From Deltaproteobacteria bacterium (GTDB lineage Bacteria; Desulfobacterota; Desulfobulbia; Desulfobulbales; Desulfurivibrionaceae): DNA of 64,000 nt. Below, piece by piece: positions 7,465 through 17,168 of the stretch. The DNA is taken from positions 1-64,000 of the forward strand of contig JAJZRO010000010.1 in the NCBI GenBank assembly GCA_021802645.1, written 5' to 3'. A program made the translations under genes and the position numbers. The notes beneath the pieces were generated by a model that saw only the letters and a program-made list of their open reading frames with translations, was not told where the DNA came from and searched no databases. The stretch's first letter is position 1. Every line of letters begins with the position of its first letter.

Positions 7465-7854
7465 ATGAAAAGCAGGGACGCGAGAGGGTTAACCGCCATC
7501 ACCGATGCCAGGCCGCCCCCCAGAGAATGACCCGTAAGAGTGATTTTCGCATTGGGATTGTCGGCCTTGACTTGCATATAATATTCGGCAGCCTGAAACA
7601 ATTGGCTCTCAGGAACGCCGAATACGCCTAACACAAGATCAGCGGCTAAATCGCCAAAGCTTTTGTTGTAGGTGCCTGCATAGGAGATGACGATTTCGTC
7701 ACCGCGCTGAAAGGAGACCGCTTCGAAGCCACTGGGTTTTGTTTGGTGGTTGAACTCCGACCACTCTTCTGGAACGGGAAGCCAATTCATTCGATCACGA
7801 GTGTCCAAATATGCATGCCCTTGCCATCAAGGCATATTCAGTGGTTGTCGTCAT
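7461..7854 (-). pseudogene. broken class 3 lipase gene (frameshift and 3' truncation)
   Basis: Reading from ATG 7854 (GGAG nine bases upstream) gives MTTTTEYALMARA and then a stop within seven codons. A different frame continues with YLDTRDRMNWLPVPEEW and runs to the lipase nucleophile elbow GHSLGGGLAS. The frames are split by a 4-base tandem duplication, ATGCATGC on the plus strand at 7811-7818; removing one copy restores MARAYLDT. The elbow Ser is present, but the frame stops 14 residues after it, so the catalytic Asp/His half is missing. I therefore call it a dead fragment of a class 3 lipase (alpha/beta hydrolase). GC content is clearly lower than in the flanks. Its upstream partner at 7895-8617 is 40 bases away on the same strand. 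Confidence 0.75.
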
Positions 7855-7894
7855 ATCGATTCATCTCCGTTGTGATTTCAATAAACCGAAATAG

Positions 7895-8617
7895 CTAGTT
7901 CTGGCCGTCTGTCGAGATAGGAGGTCTGGTAATGGGATGTGGCGCTTTGGCTCCCCCCGGAGAGCGCCACCCTCCTTTGCCGTCATATTCCATTTCAGGA
8001 TATCTCCACGGTCCATCATCCTTCGTAATTGGTTCGCGGATAATCTGACGCAGGTAGGGTTCCAGATTACGGTTTTCTTCCTTGATCGTTTCAACGGTAA
8101 GCAGGCCCGTCCGGTGATTCGAGTCAGGTCTGCCAACCGCCACGTTCGATTCTTTGAGCATAAGAGGGAACTCGGCCAACGAAATCTGTCGCCATTCATT
8201 GCCGTCGTACTTGAAAAATACATACGGCGGATTGGGACGCTTCCAATAGTTGTAGGCAATACACCCCGCCGGTGTGGTGGCGATGTAAGGAATGTCACCA
8301 AAAAATCCCACCAGCACCAGCATCAGGCTCTCACCTTGGGGCGGGTTTCGGTGGTCGGTTTCCCAAGTGACCTTCTTTCCGGTACCAGGAACCGGAAAAA
8401 CCCATTTCTCTTTCAGGATCACTCGCTCATGACTATCAAGGGTCGGATAGCCGCCAAAAGTCTGCGACCGTTCCACGACGATTTTCCTGCCGTCATGCAG
8501 CAGTACTTCTTCCTTCCAACTTGCCGAGTTGCCAAATCCCAAAAATCCGAATGCGTTCAGGCTGGTTCCCAACACCATGAATGCGACCAGTACCCCCAGT
8601 CTTTTCCCGTATTTCAT
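7895..8617 (-). CDS. secreted protein of unknown function next to the broken lipase
   Basis: A 240-residue protein with a probable signal peptide (residues 1-23, hydrophobic core LGVLVAFMVLGTSLNAFGF). The body is beta-rich and polar (KEEVLLHDGRKIVVERS, VTWETDHRNPP), with a Pro-rich tail. I cannot assign a family. It is co-directional with the lipase remnant and 40 bases from it. Comparable secreted proteins beside lipases are sometimes antitoxins or accessory proteins for exported phospholipase effectors; that is inference only. The ribosome site is a modest GAGGA nine bases from the ATG. GC content is well below that of neighbouring genes, suggesting transfer. The first codon overlaps the stop of a short upstream frame (ATGA). 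Confidence 0.72.
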   Translation of the reverse strand: MKYGKRLGVLVAFMVLGTSLNAFGFLGFGNSASWKEEVLLHDGRKIVVERSQTFGGYPTLDSHERVILKEKWVFPVPGTGKKVTWETDHRNPPQGESLMLVLVGFFGDIPYIATTPAGCIAYNYWKRPNPPYVFFKYDGNEWRQISLAEFPLMLKESNVAVGRPDSNHRTGLLTVETIKEENRNLEPYLRQIIREPITKDDGPWRYPEMEYDGKGGWRSPGGAKAPHPITRPPISTDGQN

Positions 8618-8697
8618 GCTGCCATCCTCAATAAGGTGGTCTCTGCGTTGACGTTCTTCTTGGCCCCGAGGCGCTGGTTGAGGCGAACCGTCGTCAC
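8614..8697 (-). pseudogene. possible 3' remnant of a lost gene upstream of the secreted protein
   Basis: A 27-codon frame (VTTVRLNQRLGAKKNVNAE...) ends in a TGA that overlaps the ATG of the next gene by four bases, the usual junction of co-translated genes. It has no good start or ribosome site: an in-frame stop lies shortly before its GTG. It also uses GC-rich codons unlike the gene after it. I read it as the tail end of a gene whose 5' part has been lost. Confidence 0.35.
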
Positions 8698-8778
8698 GTC
8701 AGCTTACATAAAAATGGAGCAGCAGGGCAATGGGTTTTTGCGCGGCGTTCTGCCGTGGCGAAGCGTTGGGTACCACCC

Positions 8779-8807
8779 TTGTTTTTGCTCATTCCTTCCG
8801 CTATAAC
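8779..8807 (+). promoter_or_regulatory. probable promoter of pilC
   Basis: TTGTTT (8779-8784) and TATAAC (8802-8807) are spaced by 17 bases in an AT-rich stretch 41 bases before the pilC ATG. The rest of the gap from 8698 shows no gene. Confidence 0.5.
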
Positions 8808-8848
8808 AAAACCTGAAATATCGGCATTCAATCTGAAGGAGACATGTC

Positions 8849-10060
8849 ATGCCAATCTATCAGTGGAAGGGGGTTAACTCCTACGGCGAGAAGCGCAGCG
8901 GCAAGGTGGAGATGGCCAACGAGGCCATGGTCCAGGCGCATCTCAAGAAGATGCGCATCACGCCCTCGCTGATCAAGGAGGCCCCGCCGGACCTGCTCGC
9001 CAATATCGCCTTCATGAAGCCCAAGGTGACGGGCAAGGATGTGGTGATCTTCACCCGCCAGCTCTCCACCATGATCGATGCCGGCCTGCCCCTGGTGCAG
9101 AGCCTGGAGATCCTGAGCGATCAGCAGGAGAACGCCACCTTCAAGCAGATCCTGCGGGAGATCCGTTCCGACGTCGAGACCGGCACCACCTTTGCCGATG
9201 CCATGAAGAAGCACCCCACCGTCTTCGACAACCTTTACTGCAACATGGTGGAGGCCGGCGAATTGGGCGGTATCCTCGACACCATCCTGAATCGTCTGGC
9301 GGCCTTCATGGAAAAGAACATGGCGCTCAAGAAGAAGGTGAAGGGCGCCATGACTTACCCCATCATCTGTCTCTGCATTTCCTTCGTGGTGCTCGCGGTC
9401 ATGCTCATCTTCGTGGTGCCGGTCTTCCAGAAGATGTTCGCCGACTTCGGCTCCGCCCTGCCGGCGCCCACCCAGATGGTGGTGAACATGAGCGACTTTG
9501 CCAAACACAATTTCCATTTCATCATCGGCGCCATCATCGCCGCCATCTTTGCCATCAAAAAAGTGTACAAAACCGAAAAAGGACGTGAAAGGATTGACGA
9601 ACTTCTGTTAAAGATGCCTATCGTGGGTACCCTGCTGCGGCGGGTGGCGGTGGCCAAGTTCACCCGGACGCTCGGCACCATGCTCCAGAGCGGCGTGCCG
9701 ATTCTCGATTCCCTGAATGTCGTGGCGCGAACCTCCGGCAACAAGGTGGTGGAGAAGGCGGTCTTCCGGGTGACCGACAGCATCAGCGAAGGCCGCGCCA
9801 TTGCCGAGCCGCTGGCGGAAACCGGGGTCTTCCCCGGCATGGTGGTGCAGATGATCAATGTCGGCGAGGCGACCGGCGCCCTCGATGTCATGCTGACCAA
9901 GATCGCCGACTTCTACGACGAGGAGGTCGATCAGGCGGTGGAGAACCTCACCGCTGCCATCGAACCCTTGATGATGGTCTTCTTGGGCGGCATGATCGGC
10001 GGTCTGGTCGTTGCCATGTACCTGCCGATCTTCAGCATGGCAGGGGCCGTCGGCGGTTGA
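8849..10060 (+). CDS. pilC: type IV pilus / type II secretion inner-membrane platform protein
   Basis: A 403-residue GspF/PilC-family protein of normal length. After a short N-terminal cytoplasmic segment it has two GspF domains (about 65-190 and 270-395), each followed by hydrophobic spans: TYPIICLCISFVVLAVMLIF, a second span near 215-235, and the C-terminal LMMVFLGGMIGGLVVAMYLPI. PilC is the platform on which the PilB and PilT ATPases act. Neither these nor other pilus genes are in the window, so the gene is isolated here. That is unusual, because pilC normally follows pilB-pilT; the lower-GC patch just upstream may have split the locus. GAAGGAGA lies six bases before ATG 8849. Confidence 0.92.
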   Translation: MPIYQWKGVNSYGEKRSGKVEMANEAMVQAHLKKMRITPSLIKEAPPDLLANIAFMKPKVTGKDVVIFTRQLSTMIDAGLPLVQSLEILSDQQENATFKQILREIRSDVETGTTFADAMKKHPTVFDNLYCNMVEAGELGGILDTILNRLAAFMEKNMALKKKVKGAMTYPIICLCISFVVLAVMLIFVVPVFQKMFADFGSALPAPTQMVVNMSDFAKHNFHFIIGAIIAAIFAIKKVYKTEKGRERIDELLLKMPIVGTLLRRVAVAKFTRTLGTMLQSGVPILDSLNVVARTSGNKVVEKAVFRVTDSISEGRAIAEPLAETGVFPGMVVQMINVGEATGALDVMLTKIADFYDEEVDQAVENLTAAIEPLMMVFLGGMIGGLVVAMYLPIFSMAGAVGG

Positions 10061-10134
10061 GGCGGAAAAAATGTGAAGAGCGGGAATTGTCAGTACCGTT
10101 TTGGGTGATAACCTTTTGTCGTATGTCATTTTGA

Positions 10135-11463
<1,329 letters not shown>

Positions 11464-11496
11464 GGGCTAACGGCGCAATTGAGAAGGAGGGGTATC

Positions 11497-11784
11497 ATGA
11501 CCCTGACCAAAGCGGATTTGATCCAGAAGGTGTATCAAAGCCACGGACTGACCAAGGCGCAGGCCGCCGATGCGGTGGAGGCCTTTTTGCGGATCACCAA
11601 GAACTGCCTCCAGAGCGGCGAGGATCTCTTGATCAGCGGCTTTGGCAAGTTTAATGTGAAGCAGAAAAGCGCCAGGCGCGGCCGCAACCCCCAGACGGGC
11701 AGCGAGTTGATTCTCTCGGCCCGCAAGGTGGTGACCTTCAAGCCCTCCGGCATCCTCCGGAACCGGATCAATAACGGCAAATAA
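11497..11784 (+). CDS. ihfA: integration host factor subunit alpha-like DNA-binding protein
   Basis: A 95-residue HU/IHF-family protein, full length for IHF-alpha. It opens with MTLTKADLIQKVY, as alpha subunits do, has the DNA-bending arm GRNPQTG with its intercalating Pro, and ends with the VVTFKPSGILRNRIN helix. It bends DNA at specific sites as a heterodimer and affects replication, transcription (especially sigma-54) and recombination. I use ATG 11497 because AGAAGGAGG stands six bases upstream; upstream in-frame codons have no such site. ihfA is more often near pheT; here it sits between eno and lpxD. A clear terminator follows at 11840. HU is the alternative, but the N-terminus and arm favour IHF-alpha. 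Confidence 0.85.
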   Translation: MTLTKADLIQKVYQSHGLTKAQAADAVEAFLRITKNCLQSGEDLLISGFGKFNVKQKSARRGRNPQTGSELILSARKVVTFKPSGILRNRINNGK

Positions 11785-11839
11785 CAGCGGCATGCTGGTG
11801 TCACCGGCCGCTGGTGGCCCACAAACAAAGGTATTGCAG

Positions 11840-11882
11840 GCGGGGCGTTTCCGTGTGAGGCGGGAACGGCCCGCTTTTTTTT
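11840..11882 (+). terminator. intrinsic terminator after ihfA
   Basis: GCGGGGCGTTTCCG pairs with CGGGAACGGCCCGC (two mismatches), directly followed by eight Ts. It separates ihfA from the lipid A gene cluster, whose first ribosome site begins one base after the T-run. Confidence 0.85.
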
Positions 11883-11894
11883 GAGGAGCGAGCA

Positions 11895-12959
11895 GTGGTG
11901 ACAGCGGGAGCAACGACGAGAACCTTGGCGGAACTGGCGGCCCTGGTGGGCGGCGAACTGGCCGGCCCGCCGGAGTTGGTCATCTCCGGCCTGAACGACT
12001 TGGCCACTGCCGGCGACGGGGAGATCACCTTTGTCACTGATGGCCGGCGCCTGGAGGCGTTGGCTGCCTGCCGGGCGGCGGCAGTGATCCTGCCCCAGGC
12101 GGTGGCGGCAATCGACCGGCCCGCCATCCGGGTCCGCGATCCGTATCTCGCCGCCGCGCTCATCCACCAGCATTTTCTGGCCCGGCCCTTTGGCGCGGCC
12201 GGCATCCATCCCACCGCGGTGATCGGCAGCGCATGCCACATCCCGGCGGCGGTGACCATCGGCCCCCACGCGGTGCTGGGCAACGGAGTGCGGCTCGGCG
12301 AACGGGTGACCATCGGGCCCGGGGTGGTGATCGGCGACGAGGTGGCGATCGGCGACGACGCCCTCCTGCACCCCAACGTGACGATCGCGGCGCGCTGTGT
12401 GCTCGGCAACCGGGTCATCATCCACGCCGGCACGGTGATCGGCAGCGACGGCTTCGGCTATGCCACCGACGGGGCGGGGCGTCATGTCAAACGGCCCCAC
12501 GTCGGCATCGTCCAGATCGACGACGACGTCGAGATCGGCGCCAATACGGCCATCGACCGGGGCACCTTCGGCAAGACGTGGATCAAGGCGGGCGCCAAGA
12601 TCGACAATCTGGTGCAGCTCGGCCACAACGTGGTGATCGGCGAGCATTCCTTCCTGGTGGCCCAGGTCGGCATCGCCGGCAGCACCACCACCGGCCACCA
12701 TGTTGTGATGGGCGGGCAGGTCGGGCTGGCCGGCCATCTGACCCTCGGCAACGGGGTGATGATCGCCGCCAAGTCCGGGGTGCACGACGACCAGCCCGAT
12801 GGCGCGGTGATTGCCGGCATCCCGGCCATTCCCCACAAGAGATGGCTGCGGGCCAGTGCGGCCGTGGCCAAGCTACCGGAACTGGTCAAGGAACTACGGG
12901 AAGTGAAACGCCAGGTGGCGGAGCTGCTCAAAACATTGCGGCCTGGCGACAAGGAATAG
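11895..12959 (+). CDS. lpxD: UDP-3-O-(3-hydroxyacyl)glucosamine N-acyltransferase
   Basis: A 354-residue LpxD of usual length; third committed step of lipid A synthesis, acylating the 2-amino group of UDP-3-O-acyl-glucosamine from acyl-ACP. Residues 1-100 are the uridine-binding domain. Residues about 105-310 are left-handed beta-helix hexapeptide repeats (IGxxxxI/V pattern). The catalytic His is His244 in NLVQLGHNV. The C-terminal helices carry the VAKLPELVKELREVKRQ coil. Translation seems to start at GTG 11895, with GAGGAGC six bases upstream; a second GTG follows at 11898. It heads a cluster with fabZ, lpxA and lpxI. Confidence 0.94.
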   Translation: MVTAGATTRTLAELAALVGGELAGPPELVISGLNDLATAGDGEITFVTDGRRLEALAACRAAAVILPQAVAAIDRPAIRVRDPYLAAALIHQHFLARPFGAAGIHPTAVIGSACHIPAAVTIGPHAVLGNGVRLGERVTIGPGVVIGDEVAIGDDALLHPNVTIAARCVLGNRVIIHAGTVIGSDGFGYATDGAGRHVKRPHVGIVQIDDDVEIGANTAIDRGTFGKTWIKAGAKIDNLVQLGHNVVIGEHSFLVAQVGIAGSTTTGHHVVMGGQVGLAGHLTLGNGVMIAAKSGVHDDQPDGAVIAGIPAIPHKRWLRASAAVAKLPELVKELREVKRQVAELLKTLRPGDKE

Positions 12960-12995
12960 GCGCCTGCCAGGCGTATTTTGGGAGGGAGAAAAACG

Positions 12996-13442
12996 ATGAG
13001 TGTGGACCCCAAGCGTCTCGACATCAAGGAGATTCTGAACCTGCTGCCCCACCGCTACCCGTTCATCATGGTGGACCGCATCGTGGACATTGAGTTGGGC
13101 GTGGCGATCAAGGGCATCAAGAACGTCAGCATGAACGAGAACTTTTTCCAGGGCCACTTCCCCGGCGAACCGGTGATGCCCGGCGTGCTCATGCTGGAGG
13201 GCATGGCCCAGGTGGGCGCGCTTTTGGCCTACCTCACCGACCGCGAGATGGCCGGCAACAAGCTCGTCTATTTCGCCGGCCTCGACAAGGTCAAGTTCCG
13301 GCAAAAGGTGGGGCCGGGCGACCAGCTGCTCTACGAGCTGACGGTGCTGAAGCGCAAATCCCGGTTCTGGGTCATGGCCGGCAAGGCGACGGTGGACGGC
13401 AAGCTGGTGGCCGAGGCCGAGCTGATGGCCACCTTTGCCTGA
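12996..13442 (+). CDS. fabZ: 3-hydroxyacyl-[acyl-carrier-protein] dehydratase FabZ
   Basis: A 148-residue hot-dog-fold dehydratase. The catalytic pair is visible: His54 in FQGHFPGEPVMPG and Glu68 in LMLEGMAQ. FabZ dehydrates 3-hydroxyacyl-ACP in fatty-acid elongation and competes with LpxA/LpxD for the same substrate, which explains its classic position between lpxD and lpxA. ATG 12996 has GGGAGGGAGA upstream; a TTG 18 bases earlier lies in that ribosome site and is not the start. It is 36 bases after lpxD and about 80 bases before lpxA. Confidence 0.96.
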   Translation: MSVDPKRLDIKEILNLLPHRYPFIMVDRIVDIELGVAIKGIKNVSMNENFFQGHFPGEPVMPGVLMLEGMAQVGALLAYLTDREMAGNKLVYFAGLDKVKFRQKVGPGDQLLYELTVLKRKSRFWVMAGKATVDGKLVAEAELMATFA

Positions 13443-13523
13443 TTCTGCACGGCCCACCCCGGACCTGCACCGCTGGCGCCCTTGCCAGAACGGTAACCAT
13501 TACGACGCGAGTACGAGAGACCC

Positions 13524-14327
13524 ATGCCCATTCATCCCACTGCGGTTGTCGATCCTGCTGCCACGCTCCACGAGACGGTGAACGTCGGTCCTTACACCAT
13601 CATCGGGCCGGCGGTCACCATCGGCGCCGACTGCGAGATCGCCGCGCACTGTGTCATCACCGGCCCGACCCGCATCGGGGTCGGCAACAGGATCGGCCCC
13701 TTTGCCACCATCGGCGCGCCGCCCCAGGACCTGAAATACCACGGCGAGCCCACCGAGCTCATCATCGGCGACCACAATGTGATCCGCGAATACGTTTCCC
13801 TCCACCGCGGCACGCCTACCGGCATCGGCTATACCCAGGTCGGCAGCCACAACCTGCTCATGGCCTATGTGCATATCGCCCACGACTGCATCATCGGCAG
13901 CCATGTGGTCATGGCCAATGCCGCGACGTTAGCCGGTCATGTCGCCATCGAAGACCACGCCATCATCGGCGGGCTGACCGCCGTGCATCAGTTCAGCCGC
14001 ATCGGCACCTACTGCTTCATCGGCGGCATGTCCGGGCTGAGCAAGGACGTGCCGCCCTATGTCATCATGTCCGGTATTCGCGATCAGATGCGGGTCACCG
14101 GCATCAACCGGGTGGGACTCAAGCGGGCCGGCTTTAGCGCCGAGGCGATCAACGGGCTGGTGCAGGCCTTCAAGATCATCTTCCGGCGCCCGGAGCTGTT
14201 GCTGCAGGAGGCATTGGACCAGGCCCTGGCCGAGGTGCCCGATTGCGCGGAGGTGCAGCATCTGGTGGAGTTTTTCCGCACCTCCAAGCGGAGCGTGCTG
14301 AGAACCGCGGGCGATGACGACGAGTAA
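13524..14327 (+). CDS. lpxA: acyl-ACP--UDP-N-acetylglucosamine O-acyltransferase
   Basis: A 267-residue LpxA, first enzyme of lipid A synthesis. The protein is mostly left-handed beta-helix hexapeptide repeats (residues 1-185) followed by the helical C-terminal domain. The catalytic base is His120 in HIAHDC, and the HRGT loop near residue 94 is conserved. Acyl-chain length cannot be read with confidence. A GAGAG ribosome site is weak but correctly placed. The 3' end overlaps the next gene by 14 bases, indicating coupled translation with lpxI. Confidence 0.95.
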   Translation: MPIHPTAVVDPAATLHETVNVGPYTIIGPAVTIGADCEIAAHCVITGPTRIGVGNRIGPFATIGAPPQDLKYHGEPTELIIGDHNVIREYVSLHRGTPTGIGYTQVGSHNLLMAYVHIAHDCIIGSHVVMANAATLAGHVAIEDHAIIGGLTAVHQFSRIGTYCFIGGMSGLSKDVPPYVIMSGIRDQMRVTGINRVGLKRAGFSAEAINGLVQAFKIIFRRPELLLQEALDQALAEVPDCAEVQHLVEFFRTSKRSVLRTAGDDDE

Positions 14328-15150
14328 GATCGGGATCATCGCCGGCGGCGGCCAGTTTCCGCTGCTCTTCGCCGAGGCAGCCAAGGCGCAGGGCCGGCAG
14401 GTGATGGCCGCGGCCCACAAGGGCGAGACCTGGCCGGAGATCGACCGGGTCGCCGACCGCGTCTGCTGGGTCAAACTCGGGCAGCTCGGCAAAATCATCT
14501 CCTTTTTCAACGCGGAGCAGGTCACGGAGGTGGTGCTGGCCGGCACCATCACCAAGACCAGAATCTTCAAGGACGTCTGGCCCGACCTTAAGGGGCTCAC
14601 CCTCTGGAGCAGGATCGACATCCGCCAGGACGACGCCATCCTGCGGGCCGTGGCCGCGGTGCTGGAAGAGGAAGGCATCCGCGTGCTGCCCTCCACCCTC
14701 TACCTGCCGCAGCTCCTTTTCCCCAAGGGCGTGCTCACCAAGAAACGCCCCTCGGCCGAGCAACAAGAGGATATCCGTTTTGGTTGGCGGACGGCGCGGG
14801 CGGTGGGGGCGCTGGACATCGGCCAGTGCGTGGTAGTCCGCGACCGCTCGGTGCTGGCGGTGGAGGCCATCGAAGGGACCGACGCCGCCATCCGCCGCGG
14901 CGGCGAATTGGGCCATGAGCAGGCAGTGGTGGTGAAGGTGCGTAAACCCAACCAGGATTTCCGTTTCGACCTGCCGGCCATCGGCCTTACGACCATCGAG
15001 ACCATGCGGGCGGCCAAGGCGGCGGTGCTGGCGGTGGAGGCCGGCCAGGCCCTGCTCTTCGACTGCGACGAGGTGGTGCGCCAGGCCAACCTGGCTGGCA
15101 TTATCGTGGTCGGGGTGGAGGAAGCGCCGGACGGCCAGCTTTCCTTCTGA
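14314..15150 (+). CDS. lpxI: UDP-2,3-diacylglucosamine diphosphatase LpxI
   Basis: A 278-residue protein of the LpxI (formerly DUF1009) family, which replaces LpxH in alpha- and deltaproteobacteria and cleaves UDP-2,3-diacylglucosamine to lipid X and UMP. Family features: N-terminal IGIIAGGGQFPLL, the AGTITKTRIF segment, and the C-terminal VRKPNQDFRFDLPAIGLTTIE with the acidic/aromatic residues of the active site. The start overlaps the lpxA end by 14 bases. lpxB, which usually follows, is missing here; instead a nucleotidyltransferase comes next. Confidence 0.93.
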   Translation: MTTSKIGIIAGGGQFPLLFAEAAKAQGRQVMAAAHKGETWPEIDRVADRVCWVKLGQLGKIISFFNAEQVTEVVLAGTITKTRIFKDVWPDLKGLTLWSRIDIRQDDAILRAVAAVLEEEGIRVLPSTLYLPQLLFPKGVLTKKRPSAEQQEDIRFGWRTARAVGALDIGQCVVVRDRSVLAVEAIEGTDAAIRRGGELGHEQAVVVKVRKPNQDFRFDLPAIGLTTIETMRAAKAAVLAVEAGQALLFDCDEVVRQANLAGIIVVGVEEAPDGQLSF

Positions 15151-15170
15151 CCCGGCCCCGGTAAAAGACC

Positions 15171-16088
15171 ATGGCCATCCTGCCGAAGAAAGCGATGATC
15201 CTGGCCGCCGGCCTCGGCACCCGGCTGCGGCCCTATACCCTCGCGCGGCCGAAACCGCTCTTCCCGGTGCTCGATACGCCCTTGCTCGGGCTCATTCTCC
15301 GGCAGGTGCAGGCGGCCGGCTTCGGGCCGGTGGTGATCAACGCCTACCATCTCGCCGGGCAGATCGTTGCCGCCTTCCAGCAGGAACCCGAGGTGATTCT
15401 CCAGGTCGAGACCAAGGAGATGGGCACCGGCGGCGGCCTGCGGCTGGCCTGGCCCCATTTTGACCAAGGCCCGGTGCTGATCGTCAACGGCGACGTGGTG
15501 CACAACCTCGATCTCGCCTGGGTCTACGCGGAGCACCTCCGTGCCGGCAATCAGGTGACCATGGTGATGCACGATCATCCCCGCTTCAACACGGTGCGGG
15601 TGGCGCCGGATGGCCGCATCACGGGCTTTGCCGCCGCTGGCGAGACTGTCGCTCCAGGGGAGCGGCTGCTCGCCTTTACCGGCATCCACGTGGTGGCGCC
15701 GGAGGTGCTGGCGCCGATTCCCCCTGGCACCTTTTACAACATCATCGATTGCTACCGCGACCTCATTACCGCGGGCGGCCGGATCGGGGCGCTTACGGTG
15801 CAGGGCCACTTCTGGACCGACATGGGCACCCCGGCCGATTATCTCGCGCTCCATGGCCGGCTGCTGGCTGGTGAGGCGCCGCCGTCGTTACCCGGCCTGC
15901 CCCCGATTGCCGGGCCGGTGTATCAGGGGCAGGCGGTGCGGGTGGGGAAGGGCGTCCGCTTCGACGACTGGGTTGCCATCGGCAGCCATGCCATGATTGG
16001 TGACCACACGCAGCTTTCCCGGGTGGTGGTGTGGGACGGCGCCGTTGTGCCGGCCGGCACCGTGGCTGTTGATGCGATTTTGACCTGA
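15171..16088 (+). CDS. sugar nucleotidyltransferase (NTP_transferase family)
   Basis: A 305-residue protein. Residues 6-230 form a nucleotidyltransferase domain: the signature LAAGLGTRLRPYTLARPKPL at 11-30, an NGDVVHN metal-site motif near 107, and the FTGIHV and GHFWTDMGTP segments. Residues about 245-305 look like a short left-handed helix tail (GKGVRFDDWVAIGSHAMIGDH). It probably makes an NDP-sugar from a sugar 1-phosphate. The next gene encodes an aminoglycoside-phosphotransferase-fold kinase. This pairing resembles the MurU/AmgK cell-wall recycling pair, in which AmgK phosphorylates the anomeric position of MurNAc/GlcNAc and MurU uridylylates it. The tail makes it longer than MurU, so a different sugar is possible. 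Confidence 0.82.
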   Translation: MAILPKKAMILAAGLGTRLRPYTLARPKPLFPVLDTPLLGLILRQVQAAGFGPVVINAYHLAGQIVAAFQQEPEVILQVETKEMGTGGGLRLAWPHFDQGPVLIVNGDVVHNLDLAWVYAEHLRAGNQVTMVMHDHPRFNTVRVAPDGRITGFAAAGETVAPGERLLAFTGIHVVAPEVLAPIPPGTFYNIIDCYRDLITAGGRIGALTVQGHFWTDMGTPADYLALHGRLLAGEAPPSLPGLPPIAGPVYQGQAVRVGKGVRFDDWVAIGSHAMIGDHTQLSRVVVWDGAVVPAGTVAVDAILT

Positions 16089-16109
16089 GCCGGGAGCGAG
16101 GACTCTGCC

Positions 16110-17168
16110 ATGGTGTGCGATATCCCTGCCGAAAGCCGTGCCGCCCTCGTTGCCTTGCTGGCCCGGAGTGGTATCGCCTCCGGCATCGGCGACTTGGATT
16201 GTCTTTCCGGCGACGGCTCCGACCGGCTCTTTGTGCGTTGTGCCACCCCGGCCGGCTGCAAGCTGTTGGCCGCTCTGCCGAGCCGGCTCAACCCCAAGGG
16301 CATGGCCGAGGCCCGGGCCGCCTTTGCCATCGGCCGCCACCTCTTTGCCGCTCGCGTGGCGGTGCCGGAGATGATCGCCTTTGACCAAGCCTCGGGCATC
16401 CTGCTCATGCAGGATCTGGGCGACGAACTGCTCTACGACCGGGTGCGGCGAGCGCCCGTCGAGGCGGCGCATTGGTACCGACTGGCCATCGAGGCACTGG
16501 TCGCCCTGCAGGTCAAGGGGGCACCGGGATTCCCGCAGGAGGCCTGCTGGGACACCCCGGTCTACGACAAGGCGTTGATGCTCGCTCGGGAATCGGGCTA
16601 TTTCTATCAGGCCCTCTGTTGCGATTTCCTCGGCATGGGGCCGATGGCGCCGGAGTTGGCCGCGGAGTTCGAAGCCCTGGCCAGCCGCGCCAGTGCAGAG
16701 CCGGCCGGCTTTGTCCTCCACCGCGATTTCCAGTCGCGGAATCTGATGATCCACGAGGGGCGCATCCGGATCGTCGATTTCCAGGGGGCCCGTCTCGGCC
16801 CCCTGGGCTACGACCTGGCCGCCCTGCTCATCGATCCCTACGTGAATCTGCCGCATGTTCTGCGGGCGGAGTTATTCGACCACTACTGCAATGTGGCGGC
16901 CGGCTACCTGTCCTTTGACCGGCAGGCCTTTAGCGCTGGCTACTATTATCTCGCGCTCCAGCGCAATCTCCAGATGCTGGGTGCCTTTGCCTTCTTGTCG
17001 CAGCAGCGGGGCAAGCCCTTCTTTGCCGCCTACCTCCGGCCGGCGGCAGACCACCTGGTCGGCCATCTGGCCCTGCCGGCCGGGGAGGCATTCCCGTCCC
17101 TTACCCAACTCGCCCGCGACGTGGCTGCAACCCTGGCCGGGCACAAGGAGATTCCCCATGGTCCGTGA
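16110..17168 (+). CDS. aminoglycoside-phosphotransferase-fold sugar kinase (AmgK-like)
   Basis: A 352-residue APH-fold kinase. The N-lobe spans about residues 20-115. The catalytic loop is VLHRDFQSRNLM and the metal-binding segment IVDFQGARLGPLGYDLA, both in the form seen in the AmgK/YihE-like group rather than true antibiotic kinases. With the nucleotidyltransferase 21 bases upstream it probably phosphorylates an amino sugar (MurNAc or GlcNAc) salvaged from peptidoglycan. There is no sign that it acts on aminoglycosides. ATG 16110 has a modest GGGAGCGAG site. Its last 11 bases overlap the start of der. Confidence 0.82.
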   Translation: MVCDIPAESRAALVALLARSGIASGIGDLDCLSGDGSDRLFVRCATPAGCKLLAALPSRLNPKGMAEARAAFAIGRHLFAARVAVPEMIAFDQASGILLMQDLGDELLYDRVRRAPVEAAHWYRLAIEALVALQVKGAPGFPQEACWDTPVYDKALMLARESGYFYQALCCDFLGMGPMAPELAAEFEALASRASAEPAGFVLHRDFQSRNLMIHEGRIRIVDFQGARLGPLGYDLAALLIDPYVNLPHVLRAELFDHYCNVAAGYLSFDRQAFSAGYYYLALQRNLQMLGAFAFLSQQRGKPFFAAYLRPAADHLVGHLALPAGEAFPSLTQLARDVAATLAGHKEIPHGP

